From positions 1 through 16,684 of the forward strand of contig JAPKDT010000012.1 of assembly GCA_028822475.1 (NCBI GenBank): 16,684 nt of DNA, read 5' to 3'. Within the stretch, counting starts at the first letter, position 1, and each line of letters opens with the position of its first letter. The DNA is from SAR324 cluster bacterium. Its GTDB lineage: Bacteria > SAR324 > NAC60-12. A model generated the notes under the pieces. That model made no database searches. It had not been told where the DNA came from and saw only the letters and a list, made by a program, of their open reading frames with translations. The translations under genes were made by a program, and so were the position numbers. This document shows, piece by piece, positions 1 through 8,395 of this stretch.

Positions 1-11
1 AAATTTAAAAC

Positions 12-114
12 TTTTGCGAAATCTTAAAATTAATTTTTCAACACAAGCTCTGTAAAATTAATGAAGAAAATTAATGAAAAAGGTAAGAAAATGGGAAAGA
101 AAAATTTCGCAAAA
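12..114. repeat. AT-rich cluster of inverted and direct repeats
   Basis: TTTTGCGAAAT at 12-22 is matched exactly by its reverse complement at 104-114. A second, imperfect pair (29-39 and 66-75, one extra T) nests inside it. Two copies of AAAATTAATGAA lie at 54-65 and 67-78, a 13-nt period. Together these could fold into a long hairpin of about 100 nt. The sequence is so AT-rich that part of this may be chance. I see no T-tract and no target-site duplication, so I do not call it a terminator or a mobile-element end. Confidence 0.35.
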
Positions 115-301
115 ATATGAATTACGATATTTAATAGCAAGTGTAAGGAATAAAAATTCCGGTTACACATTAATACCTGAAAGTAACCGTGTAGCTGAGG
201 CACAGCACATGAGTGAGCATGAAGCATTTCAGGCAATTCAGCGACACGCACTTAAAGGTGAGTCTGAAGAAGGACATAAACTATTATTGGAATTACCTTA
301 A
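74..301 (+). CDS. Doubtful small ORF, weakly ANTAR-like C-terminus
   Basis: This ORF encodes 75 residues. The first 25 or so are lysine- and arginine-rich and come from the AT-rich repeat region, so they look like translated non-coding DNA. The rest, from about residue 35, looks more like protein. The stretch MSEHEAFQAIQRHAL resembles the helix pattern of ANTAR RNA-binding domains (gisEeeAf..Lrr.A), but the part that should precede it is missing. An ATG at 208-210 could start a 31-residue peptide instead. No Shine-Dalgarno sequence is seen. It may be a decayed remnant, a real small gene, or chance; I cannot decide. The bases between it and the TPR gene (302-444) hold no ORF of note, only a short CGGC/GCCG hairpin at 396-406. 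Confidence 0.25.
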   Translation: MKKVRKWERKISQKYELRYLIASVRNKNSGYTLIPESNRVAEAQHMSEHEAFQAIQRHALKGESEEGHKLLLELP

Positions 302-444
302 TTTAAAAGAGTAGGCCTTAAATTAATGCTAGTACGGAGTGTTGAAACACATGGTAAAACTCTGGAACTTTAAGAGATTCTACTCATCACATAATCGGCT
401 ATGCCGGATCAAAGGATTCTATTCAAATCGAAGACATACTACTA

Positions 445-3399
445 TCACTCTTTGAGATATTCATCGTAAGCTAATTTCCTGGAAATTGCCCGGTGATTTT
501 CTGTGGCAAGTTTTTTCCAAAGCTGACCTTCACCTGCCTTTTCATCCATCAGTTGTTTGAAAATTATTAACGCCTCCTGGTCTTTATCCTGCCGAGTGTA
601 AATAGCTCCGATTTGATATCGTGCCCAAAAAACGCGTTCAATTATTTTCTTGTTCGTTTTGTCCGCATAAAGTGAAATTGCACGTTGATAACTCTTAATC
701 GCAGTCTCATCATTTTGCGCTTTGTTGTGCATATCTGCGGACAGGAAATGGCTTTTGATAATATATTCAGGTGTGTCCTGATGATCAAGCGGATGATTGT
801 AGCTTGAAATCGTCTCTTGAAAAGCCTCGCCTGCTTCGACAAAATTACCTGTTTCCTCCTGCAATTCAGCTAAATCATAATAGAGTTCAGGAACTATTTC
901 CGCTAACAGCGGTTTCTTGTTTTGATCATATTTCTGTAGGGTTTGTTTGTAAACAAGTAATGCTCTTGGGTAGGATTTTTGCTGTCTGTAAATACGTGCC
1001 AGTAATTGTCGTGCCTCTGAGTCATAAGGACTTTCCGGATACTCTTTTAGAAATCTGGCAATAGTATTTCTCGCTTCTGTAAGATCTTCTTTTTCGAGCA
1101 GAGCACGCGTTTTTTCAAGTTGAACCAATTCACCAACTGTTCCTCCCGAACGTGTTTCGAGAAAGCGTAAAATATCTAGTGCCTCATCAAAAAATCTTAG
1201 TTTACGGTGAGCTACCGCAGTTTGAAAAAGTGTTGTGTCAAAGCGGAAATTGAAAAGATATTTATCTTTATAATCACTATAAGCAGTTACCAGAGCAAGC
1301 GTATCATCCTCACGAAAATAGCGGTCGATCAGTCCTTTAAGATTTTCGTCAATGTTTTCCTGAATTACATTTCTGCGTACATATACATTTTGAGGATACT
1401 TCTCCATGAAATTTTCCAGAGATTTTATGGCACGCGAGTATGAGCCATAAAGTGTAAGTGTCAAACCTTTCCTGAGCATTGCTTCTTCTGCCTGTGGAGT
1501 ATCAGGATAGAGTCTGGGTATTTCATCATAAACCTTGATTGCTTCAAGGTACTCATCAGTATGCGGACGTTTTGCCTGAATATTCGCAATACGCAATTTA
1601 CCCAACAAAGCAATCTCTCTGGTGTAACTGCTGATTGCTTTTTTGTAGGCCTGAATCGCTTCTTCTTCTTTGCCTTCGTCACGTAGGAAATCACCTAAAC
1701 GCAACGCGACCAATTTTGAAAAATCCGCTTTTGGATACTTTTGCAAGAGGATCCTGAAAATTTCACGTGCGGTTACATAATCCGCATTTTCATAATAAGT
1801 CTCTCCCATGTGGAATAAAAGTGCTGGGTCATCTTTGACATATTCCTTGTCCGCATTACGTGCTATATCAAAAAATTCCCTCGCAGTGATGTAACGCTCC
1901 AACTGATAATAAGCCTGTGCCATCTTATAATGTGTAACTGCAAAATATTTTGGTTGAGGTGTGGAACGTAAATATTCTTTAAAATTAGTAATGCTGTTTT
2001 CCCACTGTCTTTGCTCAATACGGCTCATACCCCTCCAAAAATTTGCATCGTTGGCCTGTATTGAATTTGGGAAACGTTCCTGCAAAATTTTATAGTAAAC
2101 AGCAGCCTCATGCTGAAAATTCATTTTTTGATAAGCTCGTCCGATGCGGAAATTAGCGTGTGGCAAAAGGGAGGACGTTGCAAACTTTTCACCACTCTCC
2201 TGAGCAATTATATCTGCGTCTTGTGTGATGCGGATTGCTGTTTTGTAGGCGTCAATTGCCTGGTGATAATTATCGCCGATGCGGCGTTCAAGCATCGTGT
2301 ATATCGTGTCTCCGATCCGGAAAAGCGCTCTTGCGGCTAAAGGATGAAGTGGATCACCAAACTCTTCCTGTGTGTGAGACTTGCCAAGAGCATAAGCTTC
2401 CCTGAAATGTTTCACTGCTACATCATAATTTCTAGTACGAAAAGCGTTTTCACCAAGTTGAAGAATGGGATTGATTTTAGAACTTCTAATCTGGCGTGCT
2501 CTTTTTTCAGCTTTAAGCAACGCTATTTCTTCCGGGCTCAGTTTTTCACCTTCTGTTACTACATCGGCAGTATTTTTCTTGTATGGCGTTCCGTGAATGT
2601 CTAGCTTCCATTGCAGTGGACTTGACACAAAATGCCGCTCCACACTCACTGCGGTTGCTTTTAGTTTTAATTCAATAAAGGTTTGGTTTACACTTGAAGT
2701 GATTCCTGCCAGTTCTAAACGGGATCCTGCATATTCAAGTTTTTCCAGCTCTTTTTTAGCTAAAGTATTAGGCAGTCGGATTGTCAGCCGAGTCTGTTGG
2801 CTGTCTTCCAGTAAAAAAATCCGTGGCGGTTGTTTATCTTCTGGAACAGATCCCGCTGTTGACATTCGGGTCGGTTTGCTGAAACTGAAAGTTAAACGGG
2901 TGAAATTTGCGTTGCCGGCTTCAAAATCAACTGCTGCAAGCTCATACACTGCATCTTCCGGAGGATCAGGTAAAGGTTGAAGTTGGAATGTGGGGCGAAA
3001 ATCAATTTGCAGTCCAGGCTGCTTTCCAAGAGAACTGACGGAATAACTTAAATCTTTTTGCAGTAATTTGAACTGTGCCCAACTGTCACCGTCAATTGCT
3101 GAAAAACGGATTCCTGCCAGTTGGGAGTCATTAAAAAGACGCTCCAGACGCCCGTCTGCAAAATCAGCACGTGCGTTTTTGAACTTTAAGACCAGAGTTC
3201 GGGCGGAAAGGTTCTCAGTTATTTCGTAATCGGGAGCTTTGCTGGTGAGTAGACGTACGCTGATTTGCTTGCCGCGACGCAGCAACTCAACATTTTTAAT
3301 TAAGACAGGACTGGAAGGCTCGGTCGTTTGTGCCGGTGCGCTGACAGCAGTCAAGATGCTGAAGGTCAGCAGAACAAACAAATTCCGGAGAAACCTCAT
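445..3399 (-). CDS. Exported TPR-repeat protein with N-terminal beta domain
   Basis: The product has 984 residues. Residues 1-23 form a signal peptide: a basic start, a hydrophobic core (LFVLLTFSILTAVSA) and an A-P-A end before Gln24, so it should be periplasmic or envelope-bound. Residues 30-275 alternate hydrophobic and polar residues like a beta-rich domain and vaguely recall AMIN domains. A lysine-rich linker follows near 280-310. From about 310 to the end it is helical with many tetratricopeptide-type repeats; typical pieces are FRIGRAYQKMNFQHEAAVYY, HMGETYYENADYVTAREIF and LGDFLRDEGKEEEAIQAYKK. Repeats of the form 'LxxFPxS' and 'KYPxA' between helices recall outer-membrane TPR lipoproteins such as BamD and YbgF/CpoB, but there is no lipobox cysteine. 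A scaffold role in the envelope is inferred. It lies 90 bp after rpoD on the same strand. The start is set by the signal peptide; no Shine-Dalgarno sequence precedes it. Confidence 0.85.
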   Translation of the reverse strand: MRFLRNLFVLLTFSILTAVSAPAQTTEPSSPVLIKNVELLRRGKQISVRLLTSKAPDYEITENLSARTLVLKFKNARADFADGRLERLFNDSQLAGIRFSAIDGDSWAQFKLLQKDLSYSVSSLGKQPGLQIDFRPTFQLQPLPDPPEDAVYELAAVDFEAGNANFTRLTFSFSKPTRMSTAGSVPEDKQPPRIFLLEDSQQTRLTIRLPNTLAKKELEKLEYAGSRLELAGITSSVNQTFIELKLKATAVSVERHFVSSPLQWKLDIHGTPYKKNTADVVTEGEKLSPEEIALLKAEKRARQIRSSKINPILQLGENAFRTRNYDVAVKHFREAYALGKSHTQEEFGDPLHPLAARALFRIGDTIYTMLERRIGDNYHQAIDAYKTAIRITQDADIIAQESGEKFATSSLLPHANFRIGRAYQKMNFQHEAAVYYKILQERFPNSIQANDANFWRGMSRIEQRQWENSITNFKEYLRSTPQPKYFAVTHYKMAQAYYQLERYITAREFFDIARNADKEYVKDDPALLFHMGETYYENADYVTAREIFRILLQKYPKADFSKLVALRLGDFLRDEGKEEEAIQAYKKAISSYTREIALLGKLRIANIQAKRPHTDEYLEAIKVYDEIPRLYPDTPQAEEAMLRKGLTLTLYGSYSRAIKSLENFMEKYPQNVYVRRNVIQENIDENLKGLIDRYFREDDTLALVTAYSDYKDKYLFNFRFDTTLFQTAVAHRKLRFFDEALDILRFLETRSGGTVGELVQLEKTRALLEKEDLTEARNTIARFLKEYPESPYDSEARQLLARIYRQQKSYPRALLVYKQTLQKYDQNKKPLLAEIVPELYYDLAELQEETGNFVEAGEAFQETISSYNHPLDHQDTPEYIIKSHFLSADMHNKAQNDETAIKSYQRAISLYADKTNKKIIERVFWARYQIGAIYTRQDKDQEALIIFKQLMDEKAGEGQLWKKLATENHRAISRKLAYDEYLKE

Positions 3400-3437
3400 A
3401 CAGGCAAGACCAGTTTCATGGTTCGAGGTTAAAGCAG

Positions 3438-3467
3438 CAAGTTCAGGAAATCATCTGCCTGTACTTG
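3438..3467. other. Imperfect hairpin between rpoD and the TPR gene
   Basis: The arms CAAGTTCAGG (3438-3447) and CCTGTACTTG (3458-3467) pair with a single T-T mismatch around a 10-nt loop. A wider inverted repeat, ACAGGCA at 3400-3406 and TGCCTGT at 3456-3462, competes with it. No T-tract follows on either strand, so it is not a standard intrinsic terminator. It could mark an mRNA end or processing point between rpoD and the downstream gene. Confidence 0.3.
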
Positions 3468-3489
3468 AAGCTCAAACCGGATTTATACT

Positions 3490-5280
3490 TTATTCGTAGA
3501 ATGATTTGAGTAATTTTGAACGAGTAGGGTGTCGTAATTTTCTAAGTGCTTTTGCTTCAATCTGACGAATACGTTCCCGTGTTACCTCAAAATCCTGACC
3601 AACTTCCTCCAGAGTATGATCCTTTGCAGAGTCAATACCAAACCGGAGACGTAATACATTTTCTTCACGTTTTGTGAGAGTTTTCAAGGCGTCCCTTGTT
3701 TTTTCACCCATGTTTGAAGAAACGGTTGCTTCTCCTGGATCGGTTGCGTGTTCGTCCGCAATAAAATCCTTAAGCTGCGAATCTTCATCGTCACCAATCG
3801 GTGTGTCAAGAGAGATTGGTTCCTTGGCGATTTTCAACACCTTGCGTACTTTGTAAAGCGGCATTCCCAGATCTTCGGACAACTCATCTGCGGTCGGTTC
3901 ACGTCCTAGTTCCTGAACTTTTGCGCGGGAAATTCTGGAAAGCTTATTGATTGTTTCAATCATGTGCACAGGTATCCTTATGGTTCGTGCCTGATCCGCA
4001 ATTGCTCGTGTAATTGATTGACGTATCCACCATGTCGCATAAGTTGAAAATTTGTAACCCCGACGATATTCAAATTTGTCTACTGCTTTCATCAAACCAA
4101 TATTGCCTTCCTGAATCAGATCCAGAAATTGTAATCCGCGGTTTGTGTATTTTTTCGCAATACTGATCACCAAACGTAAATTTGCCTCTACTAGTTGACT
4201 CTTTGCAGACTTAACTCTGCGTTCAACATGTTTAAGATTTTTAACTTCGGCTTCGAATTCCTCCAGAGATAGAGTAGTCCATTCAATCATTGTCGCGACA
4301 CTTTTACGATTCAGTTCTATCTTTTCGTAGAAGCGGTTCGCAATGCTCATGCGGTGACCTGTTTTAGCCGCAATATCTTTACTGATTATTTCTTTCTCTT
4401 TTTTATTCGACGCAGCCCGCAGTTTTTTGAAAATCTCATCCGTTTCTTCGGCTGACATGTTCAAACATTTTGTATTGGAATCCATTTTACGGAAAGTAAG
4501 ATCGATTTTTTCCTTGTGATTGAACAACTCATCACACATCAGCTCAATTTGGCGGGAGTTGAAATTTATGTTACGGATAGCATCTTTATAGCCAGTTTCG
4601 TTTTTTTCCAGACGCTTCACTTCAGCGGGTTTTAATTTTCTGCTTGCCTCAAGAGCACGGATTTTTTTCACTGTAGCATAGTGTTTCCAAACTTCATCTA
4701 GTTGGGCAATCACCTGATTGGTCGCTTTGTCTTCATCTTCAATAACATTGTCATCTTCATCCAATCCGGAAACAACGTGTCGAGCTTTAATTTTTTGATT
4801 TTTGAGATGTCTGGCAAGATTTTGCAGGTACAGTAAAATCAGATTTGAATCAGAGAATATTTCAATTAACTCGAGGTTGCCGCTTTCAATTTTTTTGGCA
4901 ACTTCTACTTCACCGTCACGAGTCAACAACTGGATACTACCCATCTCTCGCAAATACATCCGTACTGGATCATCTGTGGAATTGTCAACTCCAGGGTTAA
5001 GATCCAGTCCCCTTTCATCTATATCAATTTCTGGACGGGAATTTGTATTATCTTCACCGAGTTCTGACTTCTTCTCAGAATCAACAACTTCAATATCCAT
5101 TTCAGAAAAAATATCAAATATTTTTTCCAATTGTTCTGGTGATGGAGTTTCATCTCCAAGATTTTCATTGATTTCGTCTATAGTGACGAATCCTTTTTCG
5201 CGTCCTTCTGTGACTAACTCTTTGACAAGTTTTTCTTCTAATGGAGAAAGGACGGTTTCACTTTTATTTGCTTTGCTCAT
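3490..5280 (-). CDS. rpoD: Primary sigma factor RpoD (sigma-70, group 1)
   Basis: This sigma factor directs RNA polymerase to housekeeping promoters. It has 596 residues, close to the 613 of E. coli RpoD. An acidic region-1.1-like domain covers about 10-65. Region 1.2 ([12 protein letters not shown]) is at 103-133. A long non-conserved insert, rich in K and E, covers about 134-355. Region 2 runs over 361-432 with [12 protein letters not shown], the [18 protein letters not shown] core-binding helix and the [10 protein letters not shown] stretch that melts and reads the -10 element. Region 3 is about 436-512. Region 4 is 528-596, with the -35-reading helix-turn-helix ([20 protein letters not shown]) near 556-575. 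All key regions are present, so it should be active. It follows dnaG after 16 bp and is probably co-transcribed with it. The upstream gap has no Shine-Dalgarno sequence, but the start fits the family. Confidence 0.98.
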   Translation of the reverse strand: MSKANKSETVLSPLEEKLVKELVTEGREKGFVTIDEINENLGDETPSPEQLEKIFDIFSEMDIEVVDSEKKSELGEDNTNSRPEIDIDERGLDLNPGVDNSTDDPVRMYLREMGSIQLLTRDGEVEVAKKIESGNLELIEIFSDSNLILLYLQNLARHLKNQKIKARHVVSGLDEDDNVIEDEDKATNQVIAQLDEVWKHYATVKKIRALEASRKLKPAEVKRLEKNETGYKDAIRNINFNSRQIELMCDELFNHKEKIDLTFRKMDSNTKCLNMSAEETDEIFKKLRAASNKKEKEIISKDIAAKTGHRMSIANRFYEKIELNRKSVATMIEWTTLSLEEFEAEVKNLKHVERRVKSAKSQLVEANLRLVISIAKKYTNRGLQFLDLIQEGNIGLMKAVDKFEYRRGYKFSTYATWWIRQSITRAIADQARTIRIPVHMIETINKLSRISRAKVQELGREPTADELSEDLGMPLYKVRKVLKIAKEPISLDTPIGDDEDSQLKDFIADEHATDPGEATVSSNMGEKTRDALKTLTKREENVLRLRFGIDSAKDHTLEEVGQDFEVTRERIRQIEAKALRKLRHPTRSKLLKSFYE

Positions 5281-5296
5281 ATAGCTTTTGCTGAAG

Positions 5297-7066
5297 TTAA
5301 AGAGTCAAAATGTTGTCAAAAATTTGTTTTATGTTCTTTAATTTCTCTTCTTCTTTTCTTCTTTTTAAACCCGCTTGTGCTCGATCCTCATTGCTCGTAC
5401 TGTTCAGCAACCATTGCTGGAAGTTGTTGTCCAGGTTACGTTCTTTTATGCGTCTCAGTGATAAACCAAAGTCGTGACTCGGAATTTCTTCTGTCAGTAG
5501 TAACATTACAGACTGAAATAATTCTGGATCAGAGAGTTCTAGTTTAAGTGGATCGAAAGCTTGAAACGCTGCATCAGGTAACTGCAGTAGTTTTGCATAA
5601 AGCTGGTGAAATTGTGGAGTCTGAAACTCTTGCGGATCTAGATGTTCTCTAACAAGAGGCCACAATTTTCCTTTACGCAACAATGACTGTAACAACCATT
5701 GTTCATCCTGTGAAACTTTTGAACTAGTTGGTAAACGTTGAAGAGTAGCATTGTTATCTTTATTAGACAAGTATTTGTTTGTTTTTCTTTTTAATTCCCT
5801 TGCCAGAATTTCAGCAGGAATTTTCATTCTTTCACCAATTGCCAGTAAAGATAGTTGTCGGCGTTTTGGGTCATTTATTTCGTTTAAAGCAGGTAGCAGT
5901 TCTTCCAGTCCCTGCATTCTGCCCTGAATACTGTCCGGATATTTTTTGATGGTCTGCTGAACCAGATAATCCAGTGCAGGAACTTTTTGTTCCAGCAATT
6001 CTTCAAAACGGGCTTTTCCATGTTTCAACAAAAAAGTATCAGGATCATCCCCTTCAGGAAGAGTAACGATAAAGGATTCTAAAGCATGCGGCAGCAGAAG
6101 ATTAGCATGCTTTAAAGCCGCGTTTTTTCCGGCAGTGTCACCGTCAAAAAGTAGAATTACCGTATCTGCGTAACGCCGGACTATTTTCAAATGATCCTGA
6201 GTCAACGCTGTTCCACAGGGAGCAACCGCATCTTCAAAACCGTTTTCGTGTAAACGGATCACATCCAGATATCCCTCAACAAAAATTAAGCGGCGGAGTT
6301 TCCGGATCGAGCTAAGCCCTTCGAAAAGTCCGTAAAGTACTTGGCTTTTCTGATAATAAGAAGTTTCCGGACTGTTGAGGTACTTTGGTTTATCTTCGGG
6401 CTTCATGGAACGTGCGCCAAACCCTATGCAGCGTCCGCGGGTATCTCTGATAGGAAACATCAAACGTCCCCGGAAAGTATCATAATGTCTTCCAGATTTT
6501 TCGCTGACCTTGATTAATCCAGTACTTAGCAGATCCGGTACAGCTATTTTTTTTTGCTGGAGCCGGTTCATCGCACCCTGCCATTCGTCAGGCGACCCAC
6601 CGAGTTGAAAATGCTCCTGCATGTTTTCTGGAACCATTCTCTCCCTGAGATATTCCTTTGCGGATGCTCCTTCATCTACAGCCAAATTTTCGCGGTAAAA
6701 AGAAGCTGCTTCCCTGAGACAACGCAGGCCTCTGTCTTCATCAGGATTAGTAGGCCTGGAACTTCCGGCAACAATCTCGAGTGGGATACTGGCACGTTTA
6801 GCGAGTTCTTCAACTGCTTCCATGAAAGAAAGACGGTCGTATTGAGTAAGAAATTTTATCGCATCGCCGCTGGTGCTGCAGCCAAAACAGTGAAAAAAAC
6901 CACGCAAAGGATTAACATTAAATGAGGGCGTTTTTTCTGCATGAAAAGGGCAAAGGCCTTTGTAGTTTGTTCCGGCACGTTTGAGCGTGATTCCATGCTC
7001 AGAAATCAAGTCTACAAGGTTTGTGGCTTCCACAACCTGACGGATAAAACCTTTACTGAACTGCAT
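5297..7066 (-). CDS. dnaG: DNA primase DnaG
   Basis: Primase makes the RNA primers used by the replication fork. The product is 589 residues, the usual length (E. coli 581). The N-terminal CHC2 zinc finger is complete: C39, H42, C60 and C63. The catalytic core follows, with the RNA polymerase domain motif GRLMFPIRD near 200-208 and GFGARS at 215-220. The Toprim part has E264 in FVEGYLDV and D308/D310 in FDGDTAG, which bind the metal ions. Residues from about 440 to the end form the helical domain expected to bind the DnaB helicase; it is poorly conserved, as usual. The gene comes just before rpoD, a classic pairing, but no rpsU precedes it. A 96-bp gap separates it from the upstream degenerate ATPase gene on the same strand; I found no convincing promoter there. 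Confidence 0.98.
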   Translation of the reverse strand: MQFSKGFIRQVVEATNLVDLISEHGITLKRAGTNYKGLCPFHAEKTPSFNVNPLRGFFHCFGCSTSGDAIKFLTQYDRLSFMEAVEELAKRASIPLEIVAGSSRPTNPDEDRGLRCLREAASFYRENLAVDEGASAKEYLRERMVPENMQEHFQLGGSPDEWQGAMNRLQQKKIAVPDLLSTGLIKVSEKSGRHYDTFRGRLMFPIRDTRGRCIGFGARSMKPEDKPKYLNSPETSYYQKSQVLYGLFEGLSSIRKLRRLIFVEGYLDVIRLHENGFEDAVAPCGTALTQDHLKIVRRYADTVILLFDGDTAGKNAALKHANLLLPHALESFIVTLPEGDDPDTFLLKHGKARFEELLEQKVPALDYLVQQTIKKYPDSIQGRMQGLEELLPALNEINDPKRRQLSLLAIGERMKIPAEILARELKRKTNKYLSNKDNNATLQRLPTSSKVSQDEQWLLQSLLRKGKLWPLVREHLDPQEFQTPQFHQLYAKLLQLPDAAFQAFDPLKLELSDPELFQSVMLLLTEEIPSHDFGLSLRRIKERNLDNNFQQWLLNSTSNEDRAQAGLKRRKEEEKLKNIKQIFDNILTL

Positions 7067-7162
7067 TTCTTAAGACTTGGAATGAATTGATAAACTATTG
7101 TTAAATAAAACGCGAAAATTCGGCATGGTCTGCCTGCTTTAAGTTTTACAAATTATTAGCTT

Positions 7163-7867
7163 TTAAACGTTCTGCGACAAATATTTTGCCTGTCCATCTA
7201 CAGAAAAACTGATAACGGAATTAAACTCAGTTTTACTTTTTAGCTGTTGTTCAGTCTGAAGAGTTTTGACTGCATTGAAATATTCAGGATGTTCTCCGAA
7301 GAGGATTATAATTCCTGCATAGCTTCCCAACCATTCCTGCACAAAAGGCAAACTGACTTGGTCCAGCTGTGAAAAGAGGCGGTCAATCAAAACCACTTTT
7401 GTCTTTGCAGAAACCAGCATCAAGACGCAAAATCTTGCAGCCTGCTCCTCTGATATTTCTCCAACAGGGAGGTACGGAATTCTACCGTTCAAAGCTAAAC
7501 GATCCATCAGGGTTTCAAGATTCTTGCGCTGTCCGCCGAACCAGGGTCGTTTTACAAAAAGTTTGGAATTCATGTTTTCCAACAGTGACGCTTTCTTGTC
7601 TGTACCACTCCACAAACTGTCATCAGAATGAATGTGAGTCTTTGCTGAGATGATGAAAGTACCAGTTTTGGGCTTGAACTTTTGCAGAAATAAACGCCAC
7701 AATACTTGCTTCTGCTCCTCATTTTGAAAATGGAAAGAGGCTCTGTCTCCAGCACGTAATTCCAAACTCAGTTTCAGGATATCCCATTTTTCTTCAACAG
7801 AATTTCCGGAAGCTGAACTGGTGGAGTAGCCTACATTATCACATTTTAAAAGCACCCTCGGTTTCAT
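7163..7867 (-). CDS. Degenerate ABC-type ATPase, probably inactive
   Basis: The product has 234 residues, the length of an ABC ATPase domain, and follows that layout without its catalytic motifs. Residues 39-60 (AGDRASFHFQNEEQKQVLWR onward) sit where Walker A should be, as in G-[DE]-R-h-x-h-h-G-x-N-G-x-G-K-S-T, but the glycines, Lys and Ser/Thr are gone. The signature LSGGE is replaced by ISEEQ (138-142). Walker B is recognisable in VVLIDRLFSQLD (158-169): the Asp is kept but the catalytic Glu is Arg163. An H-loop-like His remains in GEHPEYF (193). It should therefore not hydrolyse ATP by the normal route. There is no signal peptide, no membrane segment and no permease next to it. The frame is intact over 234 codons, which suggests it is maintained. 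It precedes dnaG on the same strand. The ABC origin is my reading of the motif order and is not certain. Confidence 0.75.
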   Translation of the reverse strand: MKPRVLLKCDNVGYSTSSASGNSVEEKWDILKLSLELRAGDRASFHFQNEEQKQVLWRLFLQKFKPKTGTFIISAKTHIHSDDSLWSGTDKKASLLENMNSKLFVKRPWFGGQRKNLETLMDRLALNGRIPYLPVGEISEEQAARFCVLMLVSAKTKVVLIDRLFSQLDQVSLPFVQEWLGSYAGIIILFGEHPEYFNAVKTLQTEQQLKSKTEFNSVISFSVDGQAKYLSQNV

Positions 7868-7876
7868 GACAGTTTG

Positions 7877-8395
7877 ATGCGTAAACTAATACTTGACTTA
7901 TCTTCGTTGGAAAATACAGATGCAGTCGCCCGAAAATTGGCAGCTAATTTGTTTCCTGGAGCAATACTTTTATTTTGGGGCAGTATGGGTGCTGGAAAAA
8001 CCACCTTTGCAAAAAGTCTTTGTGCCGGTCTGGGAGTGCTCCCTGAAATAGTCACTTCTCCAACTTATACTTTGGTCAACATTTATCCAGGCGATTGGCC
8101 TGTTTTTCATGTTGACCTCTACCGCCTGAATGCTCCGGAAGAACTCGATGATTTTGACCGTGAAGATCTGATAACCGATGAAGGAGTCACTTTGGTGGAG
8201 TGGCCGCAATTTCTTTTAAATTATCTGAGTGACGAACCTGTACTCAACCTTGGTTTCGAAACCGTTTCTGAACATCAAAGGCGGCTCAGTTTGGAAAGTG
8301 AATCTGGTGATTTTGACATACTTTTTAAGACTTTGGAACAAGAGAATTCATCTCTGCATAAAACTGCAAACTCTTTGAGCAGGTCTGGAGCATGA
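7877..8395 (+). CDS. tsaE: tRNA threonylcarbamoyladenosine ATPase TsaE
   Basis: TsaE is the small ATPase of the TsaB-TsaD-TsaE complex, which makes t6A at position 37 of tRNAs reading ANN codons. Counting from the ATG, the Walker A motif GSMGAGKT is at about 35-42. The family motifs TSPTYTLVNIY, FHVDLYRL and the VEWP motif follow at about 60-70, 77-84 and 107-110. The length (172 residues) is a little above the usual 150 or so, with a polar C-terminal tail. A TTG three bases upstream (7874) is an alternative start; I prefer the ATG. Neither has a Shine-Dalgarno sequence. The start is only 9 bp from the start of the divergent minus-strand gene, so its promoter must lie inside that gene. The stop overlaps the start of tsaB by 4 bp (ATGA). 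Confidence 0.95.
   Translation: MRKLILDLSSLENTDAVARKLAANLFPGAILLFWGSMGAGKTTFAKSLCAGLGVLPEIVTSPTYTLVNIYPGDWPVFHVDLYRLNAPEELDDFDREDLITDEGVTLVEWPQFLLNYLSDEPVLNLGFETVSEHQRRLSLESESGDFDILFKTLEQENSSLHKTANSLSRSGA

Noticed and set aside
489..493. The possibility that the deviating signature LSEGE (residues 489-493) makes the ABC exporter (11482-13278) inactive
   Set aside because: The other catalytic residues are intact, and a Glu in this part of the signature is seen in active heterodimer-type exporters, so it is not evidence of decay. The coordinates given here are residue numbers.
2597..2980. A 127-codon open frame on the plus strand
   Set aside because: It is antisense to the TPR gene, is serine-rich with low complexity, and has no plausible domain.
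4802..5284. A 160-codon open frame on the plus strand
   Set aside because: It lies wholly antisense to the N-terminal part of rpoD, is very rich in Ser and Ile, and matches no family; it is a shadow of a certain gene.
6554..6925. A 123-codon open frame on the plus strand
   Set aside because: It is antisense to the well-conserved catalytic part of dnaG and resembles no protein.
7067..7162. A terminator or promoter in the gap before dnaG
   Set aside because: A small GGCA/TGCC hairpin has only 4 bp and no T-tract, and no -35/-10 pair is convincing.
7780..7873. A promoter for tsaE inside the divergent gene
   Set aside because: The best pair (CTGAAC and CATTAT) has a 15-bp spacer and poor matches; not enough to report.
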